9,732 nucleotides of DNA from an uncultured Fidelibacterota bacterium (GTDB lineage: Bacteria; Fidelibacterota; Marinisomatia; Marinisomatales; UBA1611): assembly GCA_937893835.1 (NCBI GenBank), contig CALCSS010000013.1, positions 1-9,732 on the forward strand. Reading direction: 5' to 3'. The first letter of the stretch is position 1. Each line of letters begins with the position of its first letter. Under the pieces are notes generated by a model that did not search any database, had not been told where the DNA came from, and saw only the letters and a program-made list of their open reading frames with translations. The position numbers and the translations under genes were made by a program. Below are positions 1-7,770 of the stretch, piece by piece.

Positions 1-38
1 TTAATACATTTGGGGCTATTATTTTTTTGAAGATATAA

Positions 39-683
39 ATGGAATATTTAGAAAAATTACATGACGCTGTTTTGAATGGGGATCCAACAAAGGCAATCTC
101 AATAACTGAGCAGGCCTTGGCTGAAAAGATCGATCCTCATATCCTGATCAATGATCATATGATTCCTGCCATGGATGAGGTAGGTGCAAGATTTGAGAGA
201 TTTGAATATTTTATTCCTCAATTGCTAATGTCAGCAAAAGCAATGAAGGGTGCAATGGGATTGATTCGTCCCCTGCTTGTTGGTGATGGAGTTGAGAATG
301 AAGCAATTTGTGCTGTCACAGGTACAGTCAAGGGAGACGTACATGATATAGGAAAAAATCTATTAGGAGCCTTATTGGAAGGAGGGGGTTTTCGTTTGGT
401 AGATCTGGGAACGAATGTAAGTCCAGAAAAATTCATAGATGCAGTAAAGGAGAATGATGCAAAACTGGTTTGCATGTCTGCATTGCTTACCACCACAATG
501 CCTGGGATGAAAACCACCATAGATGCATTCAAAGATGCTGGAATGAGAGATGACGTGATCATCTTGGTTGGCGGTGCTCCTGTGACACAACATTTTTCAG
601 ATGAGATAGGCGCAGATGGATATAGAGATAACGCCAGTGCTGGTGTTGTCTTGGCAAAGAAATTGCTCAATCAAAATAACTAA
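39..683 (+). CDS. Corrinoid (cobalamin-binding) methyl-carrier protein, MtbC/MttC/MtgC-like
   Basis: This is a 214-residue cytoplasmic protein that would carry a methyl group on cobalt between a substrate methyltransferase and an acceptor methyltransferase. Residues 1-85 form the helical cap domain typical of methionine-synthase-type B12 proteins. Residues 88-212 form the Rossmann-like B12-binding domain. The cobalt-ligand motif DxHxxG is seen as DVHDIG at 100-105, making His102 the lower axial ligand. It is followed by LGTNVSPEKF, the SALL segment at 147-150 and GGAP at 178-181, all usual cobalamin-pocket positions. The length matches stand-alone corrinoid proteins (about 210-220 residues). 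The start is ATG at 39, preceded only by a weak purine stretch (GAAGA). The corrinoid reactivator follows on the same strand, and the MttB-like partner is in the convergent operon. The family is certain; the exact methyl donor is not readable from this protein. Confidence 0.95.
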   Translation: MEYLEKLHDAVLNGDPTKAISITEQALAEKIDPHILINDHMIPAMDEVGARFERFEYFIPQLLMSAKAMKGAMGLIRPLLVGDGVENEAICAVTGTVKGDVHDIGKNLLGALLEGGGFRLVDLGTNVSPEKFIDAVKENDAKLVCMSALLTTTMPGMKTTIDAFKDAGMRDDVIILVGGAPVTQHFSDEIGADGYRDNASAGVVLAKKLLNQNN

Positions 684-704
684 TCAGAATTTTCATTTTT
701 TAAT

Positions 705-735
705 TTGATAAAATCAGTTCATTATTCAATACTAT
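705..735 (+). promoter_or_regulatory. Possible weak promoter upstream of the reactivator gene
   Basis: The 65-bp gap between the corrinoid protein and the reactivator is very AT-rich. It contains TTGATA at 705-710 and TACTAT at 730-735, a poor sigma70-like pair with a long 19-bp spacer. The same stretch (TTTGATAAAAT) could instead be read as an archaeal TATA-like element. A T-run at 691-701 just after the upstream stop could act as a simple terminator. No Shine-Dalgarno sequence precedes the ATG at 749, which would fit a near-leaderless transcript. All of this is weak pattern matching in AT-rich DNA. Confidence 0.2.
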
Positions 736-748
736 CTTTATTGAAATA

Positions 749-2260
749 ATGAAAAATAAATCTCGTATAACCCTTTTGCCTTTGAACCAAAGTTTTGAAG
801 TGGAAGAAGGCTCGCAACTCCATGATGTTCTATTTACATATGGGGTCGAGTTCCCATGTGGTGGGCACGCGAGATGTCGTGGTTGCAGGATTCGAATCAA
901 TGAGGGTACGCTTCCCATCACAGCCCCTCAGAAACAGATTCTGAGCGATAAGGAAATTGAAGAAGGATGGAGATTAGCTTGTCAAGGAGAGGTACAGGCT
1001 GATCTGGTCATTGAGTTGGACCAATGGAAGTCCGATATCCTTTCCGATGACAGCAGTTTCCAATTTATACCAATGGATGGCCTTGGCATTGCCATTGATC
1101 TCGGGACAACCACATTAGCAGCTCAATTGATAGATCGAACTACAGGTGAGGTCTTGGCAATTGAGACTGCCATAAATCCTCAAGCAAGATTTGGAGGGGA
1201 TATCATGACGCGTATCGATGCTGCCACGCGCTTGAAGAGGCAGAATGAAATGCAAAGAATGATACGAGTTCAATTATATGGTATGATCACAGAGCTATTT
1301 GAAAGTTCTAAGAGATCGAAAAGTGACTTAAAACGAATCATTATCGTTGGAAATGCCGTAATGCATAATATCTTTTGTGGGTTGGATGTCACCCCAATGG
1401 GTTTTCACCCATTTGAACCTATTTCAAATAACTTGGAGATCTTTTCACCAAAAGACCTAGAATGGGATCTTGATGGAAATGTTTCCATCGAATTTCTTCC
1501 GGGTGTAGGCAGTTTTATTGGAAGTGATATTCTAGTTGGGGCATGGGTACAGAGCATGTCTGAAAGTGATGAGGTGCGAGTATTGGTCGATCTTGGGACA
1601 AATGGAGAGATCATGGTCGGTAACAGAGAAAAGATATTGACCGCATCTACCGCTGCAGGTCCTGCCTTTGAAGGTGCTGGTATATCCATGGGAATGCGAG
1701 CTGCGACTGGTGCCATATCCACGGTCACCTTAAAGAATGGAGAGATCGTGCCAAAAATATTAGGTGCAAAAAGTCCTAGAGGTATTTGTGGAAGTGGCTT
1801 GGTAGATGCTGTTTCTGCGTATCTGGATATGGGTCTAATAAAGGCTGATGGTCGATTCCTAGATGGTGAATCCATTATGGTCATGGATCCTGTAATGATC
1901 ACTCAGAAAGATATTCGAGAGTTACAATTGGCCAAGGGAGCGATTGCCACGGGAATAAGATTATTGTTACATGAACTAGGTTCATCAGAGGATGATGTGG
2001 AAGAGGTATATTTGTCTGGTGCCTTTGGAAATTATATAAGTAAAAGAAGCTCCCGCCGCATTGGACTATTGAACTTCCCTCAAAAAAGGATCACAACGGC
2101 AGGGAACACGGCACTGCTAGGTGCGAAAAAGGCATTATTCAATGAACAAAAGATAAACCACTTTTATTCTTTAAGAAAAATAACTGAACATCTCGATCTT
2201 AGTATGCATCCAGATTTCACAGAGGTGTTTGCAGAACTTGTTAATTTTCCACAAAAGTGA
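749..2260 (+). CDS. ATP-dependent reductive activator of corrinoid protein (2Fe-2S ferredoxin + ASKHA domain, RACo-like, DUF4445)
   Basis: This 503-residue cytoplasmic protein is predicted to re-reduce inactive Co(II) corrinoid to Co(I), coupled to ATP hydrolysis. Residues 1-95 are a plant-type ferredoxin domain with Cys37, Cys43, Cys46 and Cys78 (C-x5-C-x2-C...C), the 2Fe-2S ligand pattern. After a short linker comes an ASKHA (actin/Hsp70-like) ATPase: phosphate loop IDLGTTT near 116-122, GNAVMHN at 201-207, second phosphate motif VDLGTNGE at 280-287, AAGPAFEGA at 302-310, ICGSGLVDA at 346-354 and LSGAFGNYI at 422-430. This matches the COG3894 group, which includes RACo of acetogens and the activators of O-demethylase corrinoid proteins. 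Unlike methanogen RamA, it has no C-terminal double 4Fe-4S cysteine motif. It is somewhat shorter than RACo (about 630 residues from memory). The position just after the corrinoid protein supports the role. Confidence 0.9.
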   Translation: MKNKSRITLLPLNQSFEVEEGSQLHDVLFTYGVEFPCGGHARCRGCRIRINEGTLPITAPQKQILSDKEIEEGWRLACQGEVQADLVIELDQWKSDILSDDSSFQFIPMDGLGIAIDLGTTTLAAQLIDRTTGEVLAIETAINPQARFGGDIMTRIDAATRLKRQNEMQRMIRVQLYGMITELFESSKRSKSDLKRIIIVGNAVMHNIFCGLDVTPMGFHPFEPISNNLEIFSPKDLEWDLDGNVSIEFLPGVGSFIGSDILVGAWVQSMSESDEVRVLVDLGTNGEIMVGNREKILTASTAAGPAFEGAGISMGMRAATGAISTVTLKNGEIVPKILGAKSPRGICGSGLVDAVSAYLDMGLIKADGRFLDGESIMVMDPVMITQKDIRELQLAKGAIATGIRLLLHELGSSEDDVEEVYLSGAFGNYISKRSSRRIGLLNFPQKRITTAGNTALLGAKKALFNEQKINHFYSLRKITEHLDLSMHPDFTEVFAELVNFPQK

Positions 2261-2267
2261 AATTGAT

Positions 2268-3143
2268 CTATTTCTTTATTTCATCAGATAGGTGTCTGAT
2301 ATATTCTGGTGTGCTGCCACAACATCCCCCTAGTATTTGAACTCCTAGTTTATAAATCTTCACCATACCATCTACAAACTCTTCAACTGATTGCCCATAC
2401 GAAACCGTATCTCCATTTAAAACAGGTTGCCCAGCATTAGGCTTTATTGAAATGGGATTGGTCGTAAGGGTCAATAGTTCTTCTGCAAGTTGATATGATT
2501 CTAAACTATCTAGATTGCAATTTGCCCCAATGACATCTGCTCCAGCATCTATGAATCTTTTTGTACATTCTTCAAGTGAGTTTCCCATGACTGTAAAATA
2601 TCCATTCCCAGTTTGGGAATAGGTCATGTTTGCTATAATGGGTCTAGTGCTGATATTTCTGATGGCTTTAACTGCTAGCAATGCTTCTTCAATGTCGATC
2701 ATTGTCTCTATACTAAAAAGATCAACGCCTGCTTTTTCCAAGATCACCACCTGTTTGGAAAATGCGTTCTCTAGTTCTTCTAAGGTGGCAGGACCAAGTG
2801 GCTCAATTAGTAGCCCTGAAGGACCAATGTCACCGGAGACAAGAGAATCACCTCCATATTCCTTACATATCTCGACTGCTCTTTGATTGACAAGGTCATG
2901 ATGTTCTGCTATTCCACATTCCTTTAACCTATAATATGATGCGCCGAAAGTATTGGTCTGCAAGATATCACTTCCCGCTTCGTGATATAATTTATGAATT
3001 TTACCAATACGTTCAGGATATTTCATGGTCCATTCCTCTGGCGGTTGTCCTGAATGTAGACCCATATCCATGAGTAACGAGCCCATTGCACCATCAAGAA
3101 GTACAGGTCCCTCTGATAATCTTTGTTCAAGAGTTTTATGCAT
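2268..3143 (-). CDS. Homocysteine S-methyltransferase, MetH N-terminal (Hcy) domain only
   Basis: This is a zinc-dependent homocysteine methyltransferase of 291 residues (counting from the ATG) made of a single Hcy barrel. The opening LLDGAMGSLLMDMGL and the AGSDILQTNTFGASYYRL region (TNTFGA) are typical of the MetH module, closer to this than to plant/MmuM enzymes. The zinc cysteines are present: GANCN (Cys209 from the ATG) and GGCCGSTP (Cys274 and Cys275). The folate, B12 and activation domains of full MetH are absent, so the enzyme needs an outside methyl donor; the methylated corrinoid protein encoded at 39-683 is the natural candidate. Direct betaine-homocysteine methyl transfer is the main alternative. 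The frame stays open to a TTG at 3146, one codon further upstream; I prefer the ATG at 3143, although neither has a clear ribosome binding site. It is the last gene of the - strand operon, 21 bp after the MttB-like gene, and ends 7 bp from the convergent reactivator. Confidence 0.88.
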   Translation of the reverse strand: MHKTLEQRLSEGPVLLDGAMGSLLMDMGLHSGQPPEEWTMKYPERIGKIHKLYHEAGSDILQTNTFGASYYRLKECGIAEHHDLVNQRAVEICKEYGGDSLVSGDIGPSGLLIEPLGPATLEELENAFSKQVVILEKAGVDLFSIETMIDIEEALLAVKAIRNISTRPIIANMTYSQTGNGYFTVMGNSLEECTKRFIDAGADVIGANCNLDSLESYQLAEELLTLTTNPISIKPNAGQPVLNGDTVSYGQSVEEFVDGMVKIYKLGVQILGGCCGSTPEYIRHLSDEIKK

Positions 3144-3164
3144 CAAATATATCTAGCCAAATGA

Positions 3165-4616
3165 TCACTTTAATTTTGGTAATGCATCTATGTTTATTTC
3201 ATTACCATTGCACATGATGTTTTTCAATTCTTGTTCTAGACCTTCTTCCAGTGGATCTTCACCATAACTATCTAGAGCCTCTTGAATAACGTTTCTAGCA
3301 CGATCCTGCCAATTATTGCTACCAAATTGTTCCCATTGTTGCCAACTTGTTCGATCTACCATTGGGCCAGGCATATAAAGTTCTTTTGGCCAATGTTCAA
3401 GGGTATGGTCCATGGTACAGATCTGTTGTTCTGTTAGGACCTCATCAACAAATGGTTTAATGGGTAGATCACCCTTTATTTCAATGTCTCTCATAAAATG
3501 TTTTACATGCCCACATATCTCATCATCAAAAACTAGTTTTTCCAGACTGAAGCAGTTTACAAAGTCTAGCATGCCAACACCTGCGACTTGATTGATGCGG
3601 CTCAAGGCGGCCAAATATGCGCCGCTGGCCGTTTCTGCACCAGCTTGTGGGTCATTGAACTTTCCGTCTCCAAGACCCATATATGCTTGGCAAGGAATCT
3701 TTAAATGGTGGGCAATTTGAGCATAACCACAATATAATTGTAATGCTTCAACACCAGTCATAGGTGCGCTCATAAGTTGCATGTGAAATGCTCCAGGGGC
3801 ACCGCCAAATACAACTGGGGCCCCAGATTTGATCAATTGGGCGAAGACAATGCCACTCAATACCTCAGCGGTTTGCATTACAAGTGCTCCAACCATGGTC
3901 ACAGGTACTGCCAGTCCAATCATTAGCACAGGTACGATTTCAACAATGATTCCTTTTTCCACACAATCAATAAGATTATGGCTAGAATCAATTCCCCAAC
4001 GTAGAGGGCTATTAGGACAGCAGGTAAAGACAGCCATGGGTTTTTCAATCATTTCATTTTCATCTTTACGAAAACACTCCATCATACGTGCCATTCTGGG
4101 GACTCCATGGTGTGTGAAGGCCCCGGTAACAATGGGTTTTCTGCTATGGGCCATTGAGATGTACAGCCTCCAAGCATCAGCTATGTCTTGAGGAATATCG
4201 TCTGTTGAAAATGCCGTAGAGGGATAGTCGATATGTTTTGTTTGATTCACGACCTTTATGTATTCAATGAAATCAGATGTTTGTGCAGTTCTCCGTTCAC
4301 CAGTTCTCCAATCTAGAATATTCAATGCTGATGATGCTGGGACAAAGTTTGTTTGATTTCCACCAATAGTTGAAAAAGGGTCACCGTCACGATCAAACAA
4401 CTTTATCTTTTCAGGAGAAGAGGCAATACTTTTCTCAACCACAGATCTGGGAAAGGTGATCCGCTTTGTCTCCTTATTATAAGGCAATCCAGCACTCTCC
4501 ATACGCTGAATCAGTTCATCACACTGTACCTCAACACCAGTTTCTTCCAAAACTTGATAAGCCTCATCTATTATTCTATCTATAAGTTGATCATCAAGAA
4601 CGGAAAAATTGATCAT
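3165..4616 (-). CDS. MttB-family (non-pyrrolysine) corrinoid-dependent amine methyltransferase, MtgB-like
   Basis: This 483-residue protein of the trimethylamine methyltransferase family (COG5598) has a TIM-barrel fold and would move a methyl group from a quaternary or tertiary amine to a corrinoid protein. Family signatures seen include FVPASSALNILDWRTGERR (91-109), the region around VTGAFTHHG (163-171), GGAPGAFHMQLMSAP (271-285), a GLGDGKFNDPQAGAE segment (314-328) and the C-terminal MPGPMVDRTSWQQWE (415-429). True MttB has a pyrrolysine from an in-frame UAG near codon 334 of about 495; here the frame is open throughout and ends in TGA. It therefore belongs with the Pyl-free members such as glycine betaine methyltransferase MtgB of Desulfitobacterium and the proline betaine and carnitine enzymes. 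The substrate cannot be read from sequence. The start ATG overlaps the stop of the preceding gene as ATGA (4613-4616), and a GGAG site lies 5 nt upstream. It likely pairs with the corrinoid protein at 39-683. Confidence 0.92.
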   Translation of the reverse strand: MINFSVLDDQLIDRIIDEAYQVLEETGVEVQCDELIQRMESAGLPYNKETKRITFPRSVVEKSIASSPEKIKLFDRDGDPFSTIGGNQTNFVPASSALNILDWRTGERRTAQTSDFIEYIKVVNQTKHIDYPSTAFSTDDIPQDIADAWRLYISMAHSRKPIVTGAFTHHGVPRMARMMECFRKDENEMIEKPMAVFTCCPNSPLRWGIDSSHNLIDCVEKGIIVEIVPVLMIGLAVPVTMVGALVMQTAEVLSGIVFAQLIKSGAPVVFGGAPGAFHMQLMSAPMTGVEALQLYCGYAQIAHHLKIPCQAYMGLGDGKFNDPQAGAETASGAYLAALSRINQVAGVGMLDFVNCFSLEKLVFDDEICGHVKHFMRDIEIKGDLPIKPFVDEVLTEQQICTMDHTLEHWPKELYMPGPMVDRTSWQQWEQFGSNNWQDRARNVIQEALDSYGEDPLEEGLEQELKNIMCNGNEINIDALPKLK

Positions 4617-6187
4617 GTTTTCTCCATTATTTTTTTTGCAGAATTAAATCCATTGGCACCGTGCAATCCTCCTCCAGGATGGGTCCCAGGGCCACATAAA
4701 TAAAGATTTTCAATTGGTGTCTTGTACTGTGATGAACTTGCAGTAGGGCGCATGAACAACAATTGATCGAGGGTCATTTCTCCGTGATTCAGGTTTCCTT
4801 CTGTCAGTCCAAATTCATTCTCAATGTCTTTTGGTGAATAAACAACAGATGTCTCAATCAATTTTGAAAGACCAGGAATCTTTTTCTCTAGGACCTGAAT
4901 AGTATTTTGTTTCAATTGTTCCTTTGAATTTGAGTCCCATTCACAATCCCTTAGACGATATGGAGCATATTGAACCGATGCAGAAAGTACATGCTTGCCT
5001 TGTGGGGCAAAATCAGAGTTTATAGTGGTAGGTATTGAGAATTCCACATAGGGTTCATTGGATATGTGTCCATATTTTACTGCATCAGAGGCTTTTTCCA
5101 ATTTTTCCATTGATGGACAAATGGAAAATACAGTATTCATCTGTTCATCAGCTATTCCTTGGATCTCAGGAATCTCACTTAATGCAAAATGAATACGAGC
5201 AGTACTGCCTCTATATTTTATGTTTCTGATCTGGGTATGAAAATTTGGGTCAAGATTTGGGGCACCAACTAGATTGATGAATGTATTTTTCGGGTCAACA
5301 CCTGATATGATCTGATCTGATATGATCATTTCTCCATCATGAATTGATACACTCTCATATGCATTATTCTTAACATTGATCGACACTACTTTCGAATTGG
5401 TTCTTACCTCCACATTATTTGATTGTAGGGTTTGCTTTAGTATCTCAGGAAAATTACCTGTACCTCCTCTTATAATGCTTGAGTTATGTATGATACCTTT
5501 GCTGTGTAGATGTTGATGTAAGAAATTATAGCCAGTGGCTGCAGCATATGGACCATAGGATAGGCCATTGATCCCTGCCGTAGACAAGGCACTGCGAAGT
5601 AGTTCATTCTCAAACCATTCATCCATGAACTCCGGCATCATCATAGGAGCAGTTCTTGCCAGATCCACAAGTCCTCGAGATCCCTGCTTCAATATTGGAC
5701 CCAAAAGACTTCGCATCGATAATGCATCCATTAATCCAATATTGGGCAATTCGGGGGGAGTCAATTGATAAAGTTGTTCCAAGAAATTGGATAGTCTATC
5801 AATGTGCTTGGTAAAGTCGATCCATCTCTCAGCATCTTTATTTGAATGTTTTGCAATGGAATCAGAGGTGGTCAATGGGTCTTTATGAAAAAGGATATGC
5901 TCATTACTATTGGAACCAAGTGCAATACGTTTCACATCAAGATCAATGAACTCTAGACCCTGAGATTCAATTTGCAGATCTCTGGATACCCTAGGGTCGA
6001 TCCACTTCACTGTATCGTGGATGACATTGCATTTAAAACCAGGTGCAAATTCATTGGTGGATGCTAGTCCTCCAATTTTGTCCCTAGCCTCTAGGATCAG
6101 AACCTTCTTGCCTGCTTTTCCAAGTACTGAAGCGGCGACAAGGCTATTTATGCCACTTCCGACTATTATAATGTCATATTTTGCCAT
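4613..6187 (-). CDS. FAD-dependent oxidoreductase, phytoene-desaturase/PYROXD2-like (second of tandem pair)
   Basis: This is a flavoprotein of about 524 residues from the CrtI/PYROXD2 branch (COG1233) of the amine-oxidase superfamily. An N-terminal dinucleotide-binding fold is clear: YDIIIVGSGINSL (GxGxxxL) at the start, the FAD-ribose Glu in VLILEAR about 20 residues later, then KIGGLAST. The C-terminal FAD-binding signature LCGPGTHPGGGLHGANG ends the protein, and the length matches the family. No carotenoid genes are nearby, so carotene desaturation is unlikely; oxidation of an amine or another small metabolite fits the operon better (inference). The frame also allows a TTG at 6193, overlapping the upstream stop; I prefer the ATG at 6187, 2 bp after that stop, although its ribosome binding site is poor. 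Over the last 61 alignable residues it shares 32 identities with the product of 6190-7770, so the two genes are ancient tandem duplicates. Its stop overlaps the MttB-like start by 4 bp. Confidence 0.88.
   Translation of the reverse strand: MAKYDIIIVGSGINSLVAASVLGKAGKKVLILEARDKIGGLASTNEFAPGFKCNVIHDTVKWIDPRVSRDLQIESQGLEFIDLDVKRIALGSNSNEHILFHKDPLTTSDSIAKHSNKDAERWIDFTKHIDRLSNFLEQLYQLTPPELPNIGLMDALSMRSLLGPILKQGSRGLVDLARTAPMMMPEFMDEWFENELLRSALSTAGINGLSYGPYAAATGYNFLHQHLHSKGIIHNSSIIRGGTGNFPEILKQTLQSNNVEVRTNSKVVSINVKNNAYESVSIHDGEMIISDQIISGVDPKNTFINLVGAPNLDPNFHTQIRNIKYRGSTARIHFALSEIPEIQGIADEQMNTVFSICPSMEKLEKASDAVKYGHISNEPYVEFSIPTTINSDFAPQGKHVLSASVQYAPYRLRDCEWDSNSKEQLKQNTIQVLEKKIPGLSKLIETSVVYSPKDIENEFGLTEGNLNHGEMTLDQLLFMRPTASSSQYKTPIENLYLCGPGTHPGGGLHGANGFNSAKKIMEKT
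4622..4625 (-). promoter_or_regulatory. Ribosome binding site of the MttB-like gene
   Basis: On the - strand this reads GGAG, 5 nt before the ATG at 4616 and inside the end of the preceding coding region. It supports this start and translational coupling through the ATGA overlap. Confidence 0.6.
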
Positions 6188-6189
6188 TA

Positions 6190-7770
6190 TCAATATATGC
6201 CCAATATCTTTTTTGCTGCCATTTCACCAGGAGACCCAGTAATTCCACCTCCAGGGTGCGTACCAGACCCACACTGGAAATAGTTTTTAATGGGAGTGGT
6301 ATAATCTGCCCATTTTACTGCAGGTCGTAATGAGAATAATTGTTGAATGGTCAATTCTCCATGGAAGATATTACCCTCTGTAAGTCCAAAGGTTTTCTCA
6401 AGGTCCGCAGGTGTAAGCACCTGACGATGTAATATGATATCCTTTATGTTTGGCGCATATCTGGCCAGAGCATTCACAACCGCATCACCAAAAGCCTCTC
6501 TCTTATCATCATTCCATCCACCTTTTAGATCATAGGGTGCATATTGAACAAAGCAGGACATGACATGTTTACCCGGAGGTGCCATCTCAGGATCTAAAAC
6601 AGATGGAAGGATGATGTCCATGAAGGGTTTTTGAGAAAAGTTGCCATATTTAGCATCATCATATGCATTTTCCAAATAATCAAAATTTGGGCTTATAGAG
6701 ATTGCGCCCCTATGATGATGCCCCTCACCCGGCAAACAGGTGAAGTCAGGTAGGCCATCAAGAGCAAGATTAACTTTCCCTGAAGAACCCCTTATTCGAA
6801 AGTTTTTGATCGATCTCACAAAATCAGATGGGAGTTCCTTTTCATCTACCATCTTCAAAAATGATAATTTGGGGTCTAGCCCGGATATGACCATATCAGA
6901 TCTATATTCATCTCCATTATCAAGTGCAACACCTATTGCTCTTCCATTTTTTACAATGACGTTATCTACAGAGGCCTCAGTCATGATGGTGGCCCCAAAA
7001 TGTTCTGCAGACCTGGCAATGGCCATACTGACCTCACCAGTTCCTCCTCTTTGGAATCCCCATGCGCGAAAGGCCCCATCAATATCACCCATATAGTGAT
7101 GTAGCATGACATATGCAGAACCCGGTGATCTTGGTCCCATGAATGTCCCAATGATGCCACTTGCAGACATAGTGGATTTCAATGGTCCAAATTCAAACCA
7201 TTCGTCTAAGAAGTCAGCTGAACTCATTGTCATGAGTTTTGTAAGATATTCAAATTGCTCCTTTGAAAGAGTTTTAAAATGATCTAGGAGTTTTTTTGTT
7301 GCAAAGAGATCTGATAGTGATGGTCTCAGTGCGTTTGGTGCAATGGTCTCAAGTATGGGTCTGACAGCCATTCCAATTTGTCCCATGAGAGGGCCAAAGC
7401 GTTGATATGCCTCAGCATCCTTTTTAGAATGTCGTGCGATCTCTCTATAGGTTTGATCACAATCTGCCGTTCGCATCAAATAATCATCATCCAATGGTGT
7501 AAATGTGCTTTCCAGAGGAAGTAATTCCAATCCAAACTTGGGAAGCATCAATTCCCGCATCACATTTGGCTTCATTAAGCTCACCACATAGGAGCAGACA
7601 GAAAATTTAAATCCGGGAAAGATCTCTTCAGTCACGGCAGCACCCCCTAGCACATGTCTTCGTTCCAAGACCAAGACCTTTTTCCCAGCTCTTGCAAGGT
7701 ATGCTGCTGCCGTAAGTCCGTTATGGCCTCCTCCAATGACTATGGCATCATATCTATCTATGCGGGACAT
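6190..7770 (-). CDS. FAD-dependent oxidoreductase, phytoene-desaturase/PYROXD2-like (first of tandem pair)
   Basis: This 526-residue flavoprotein is a paralogue of the next gene in the operon. The FAD fold opens with AIVIGGGHNGLTAAAYLARAG (GGGHNGL at 13-19), the ribose-binding acidic residue is Glu36 in VLVLERR, and LGGAAVTEE (41-49) follows. The C-terminal flavin signature QCGSGTHPGGGITGSPGE is intact. GxGxxG-type FAD proteins of this branch oxidise C-C or C-N bonds; the substrate here is unknown. The location directly after a GcvT-like folate enzyme suggests oxidation of an N-methyl group whose one-carbon unit is caught by tetrahydrofolate (inference). The start codon lies 13 bp inside the end of the GcvT-like gene and has an AAAGGA site 7 nt upstream, so the start is well supported and translation is probably coupled. 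No signal peptide or membrane segment is seen. Confidence 0.9.
   Translation of the reverse strand: MSRIDRYDAIVIGGGHNGLTAAAYLARAGKKVLVLERRHVLGGAAVTEEIFPGFKFSVCSYVVSLMKPNVMRELMLPKFGLELLPLESTFTPLDDDYLMRTADCDQTYREIARHSKKDAEAYQRFGPLMGQIGMAVRPILETIAPNALRPSLSDLFATKKLLDHFKTLSKEQFEYLTKLMTMSSADFLDEWFEFGPLKSTMSASGIIGTFMGPRSPGSAYVMLHHYMGDIDGAFRAWGFQRGGTGEVSMAIARSAEHFGATIMTEASVDNVIVKNGRAIGVALDNGDEYRSDMVISGLDPKLSFLKMVDEKELPSDFVRSIKNFRIRGSSGKVNLALDGLPDFTCLPGEGHHHRGAISISPNFDYLENAYDDAKYGNFSQKPFMDIILPSVLDPEMAPPGKHVMSCFVQYAPYDLKGGWNDDKREAFGDAVVNALARYAPNIKDIILHRQVLTPADLEKTFGLTEGNIFHGELTIQQLFSLRPAVKWADYTTPIKNYFQCGSGTHPGGGITGSPGEMAAKKILGIY

Noticed and set aside
100..160. Cluster of GATC sites in the corrinoid gene
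   Set aside because: The GATC runs fall in coding sequence rich in Asp/Ile codons and similar density occurs elsewhere in the window; no origin or regulatory context.
1405..1902. Long antisense open frame (165 codons) within the reactivator gene, and similar ones opposite other genes
   Set aside because: They have low-complexity Ser/Pro/Ile-rich products with no recognisable motif, and sit exactly opposite strongly supported family proteins; they are shadows.
2258..2283. Short inverted repeat TGAAAT / ATTTCA across the convergent junction, possible bidirectional terminator
   Set aside because: The stem is only 6 AT-rich base pairs with no GC core and no clear T-run pairing, well within chance for this base composition.
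3144..3146. TTG as start of the Hcy gene (and likewise TTG at 6191-6193 for the second FAD gene)
   Set aside because: In both cases an ATG lies one or two codons downstream, and no ribosome binding site favours the TTG; the difference is only one or two residues.
5302..5328. Direct repeat of CTGATATGATC in two copies
   Set aside because: It lies inside the second FAD gene and encodes two similar Ile-Ile-Ser stretches; there are only two copies and no further repeat structure.
4613..7770. Carotenoid biosynthesis (phytoene desaturase) reading of the two FAD genes
   Set aside because: The fold is shared, but there is no phytoene synthase, cyclase or prenyl transferase nearby, and all the neighbours are one-carbon and amine enzymes.
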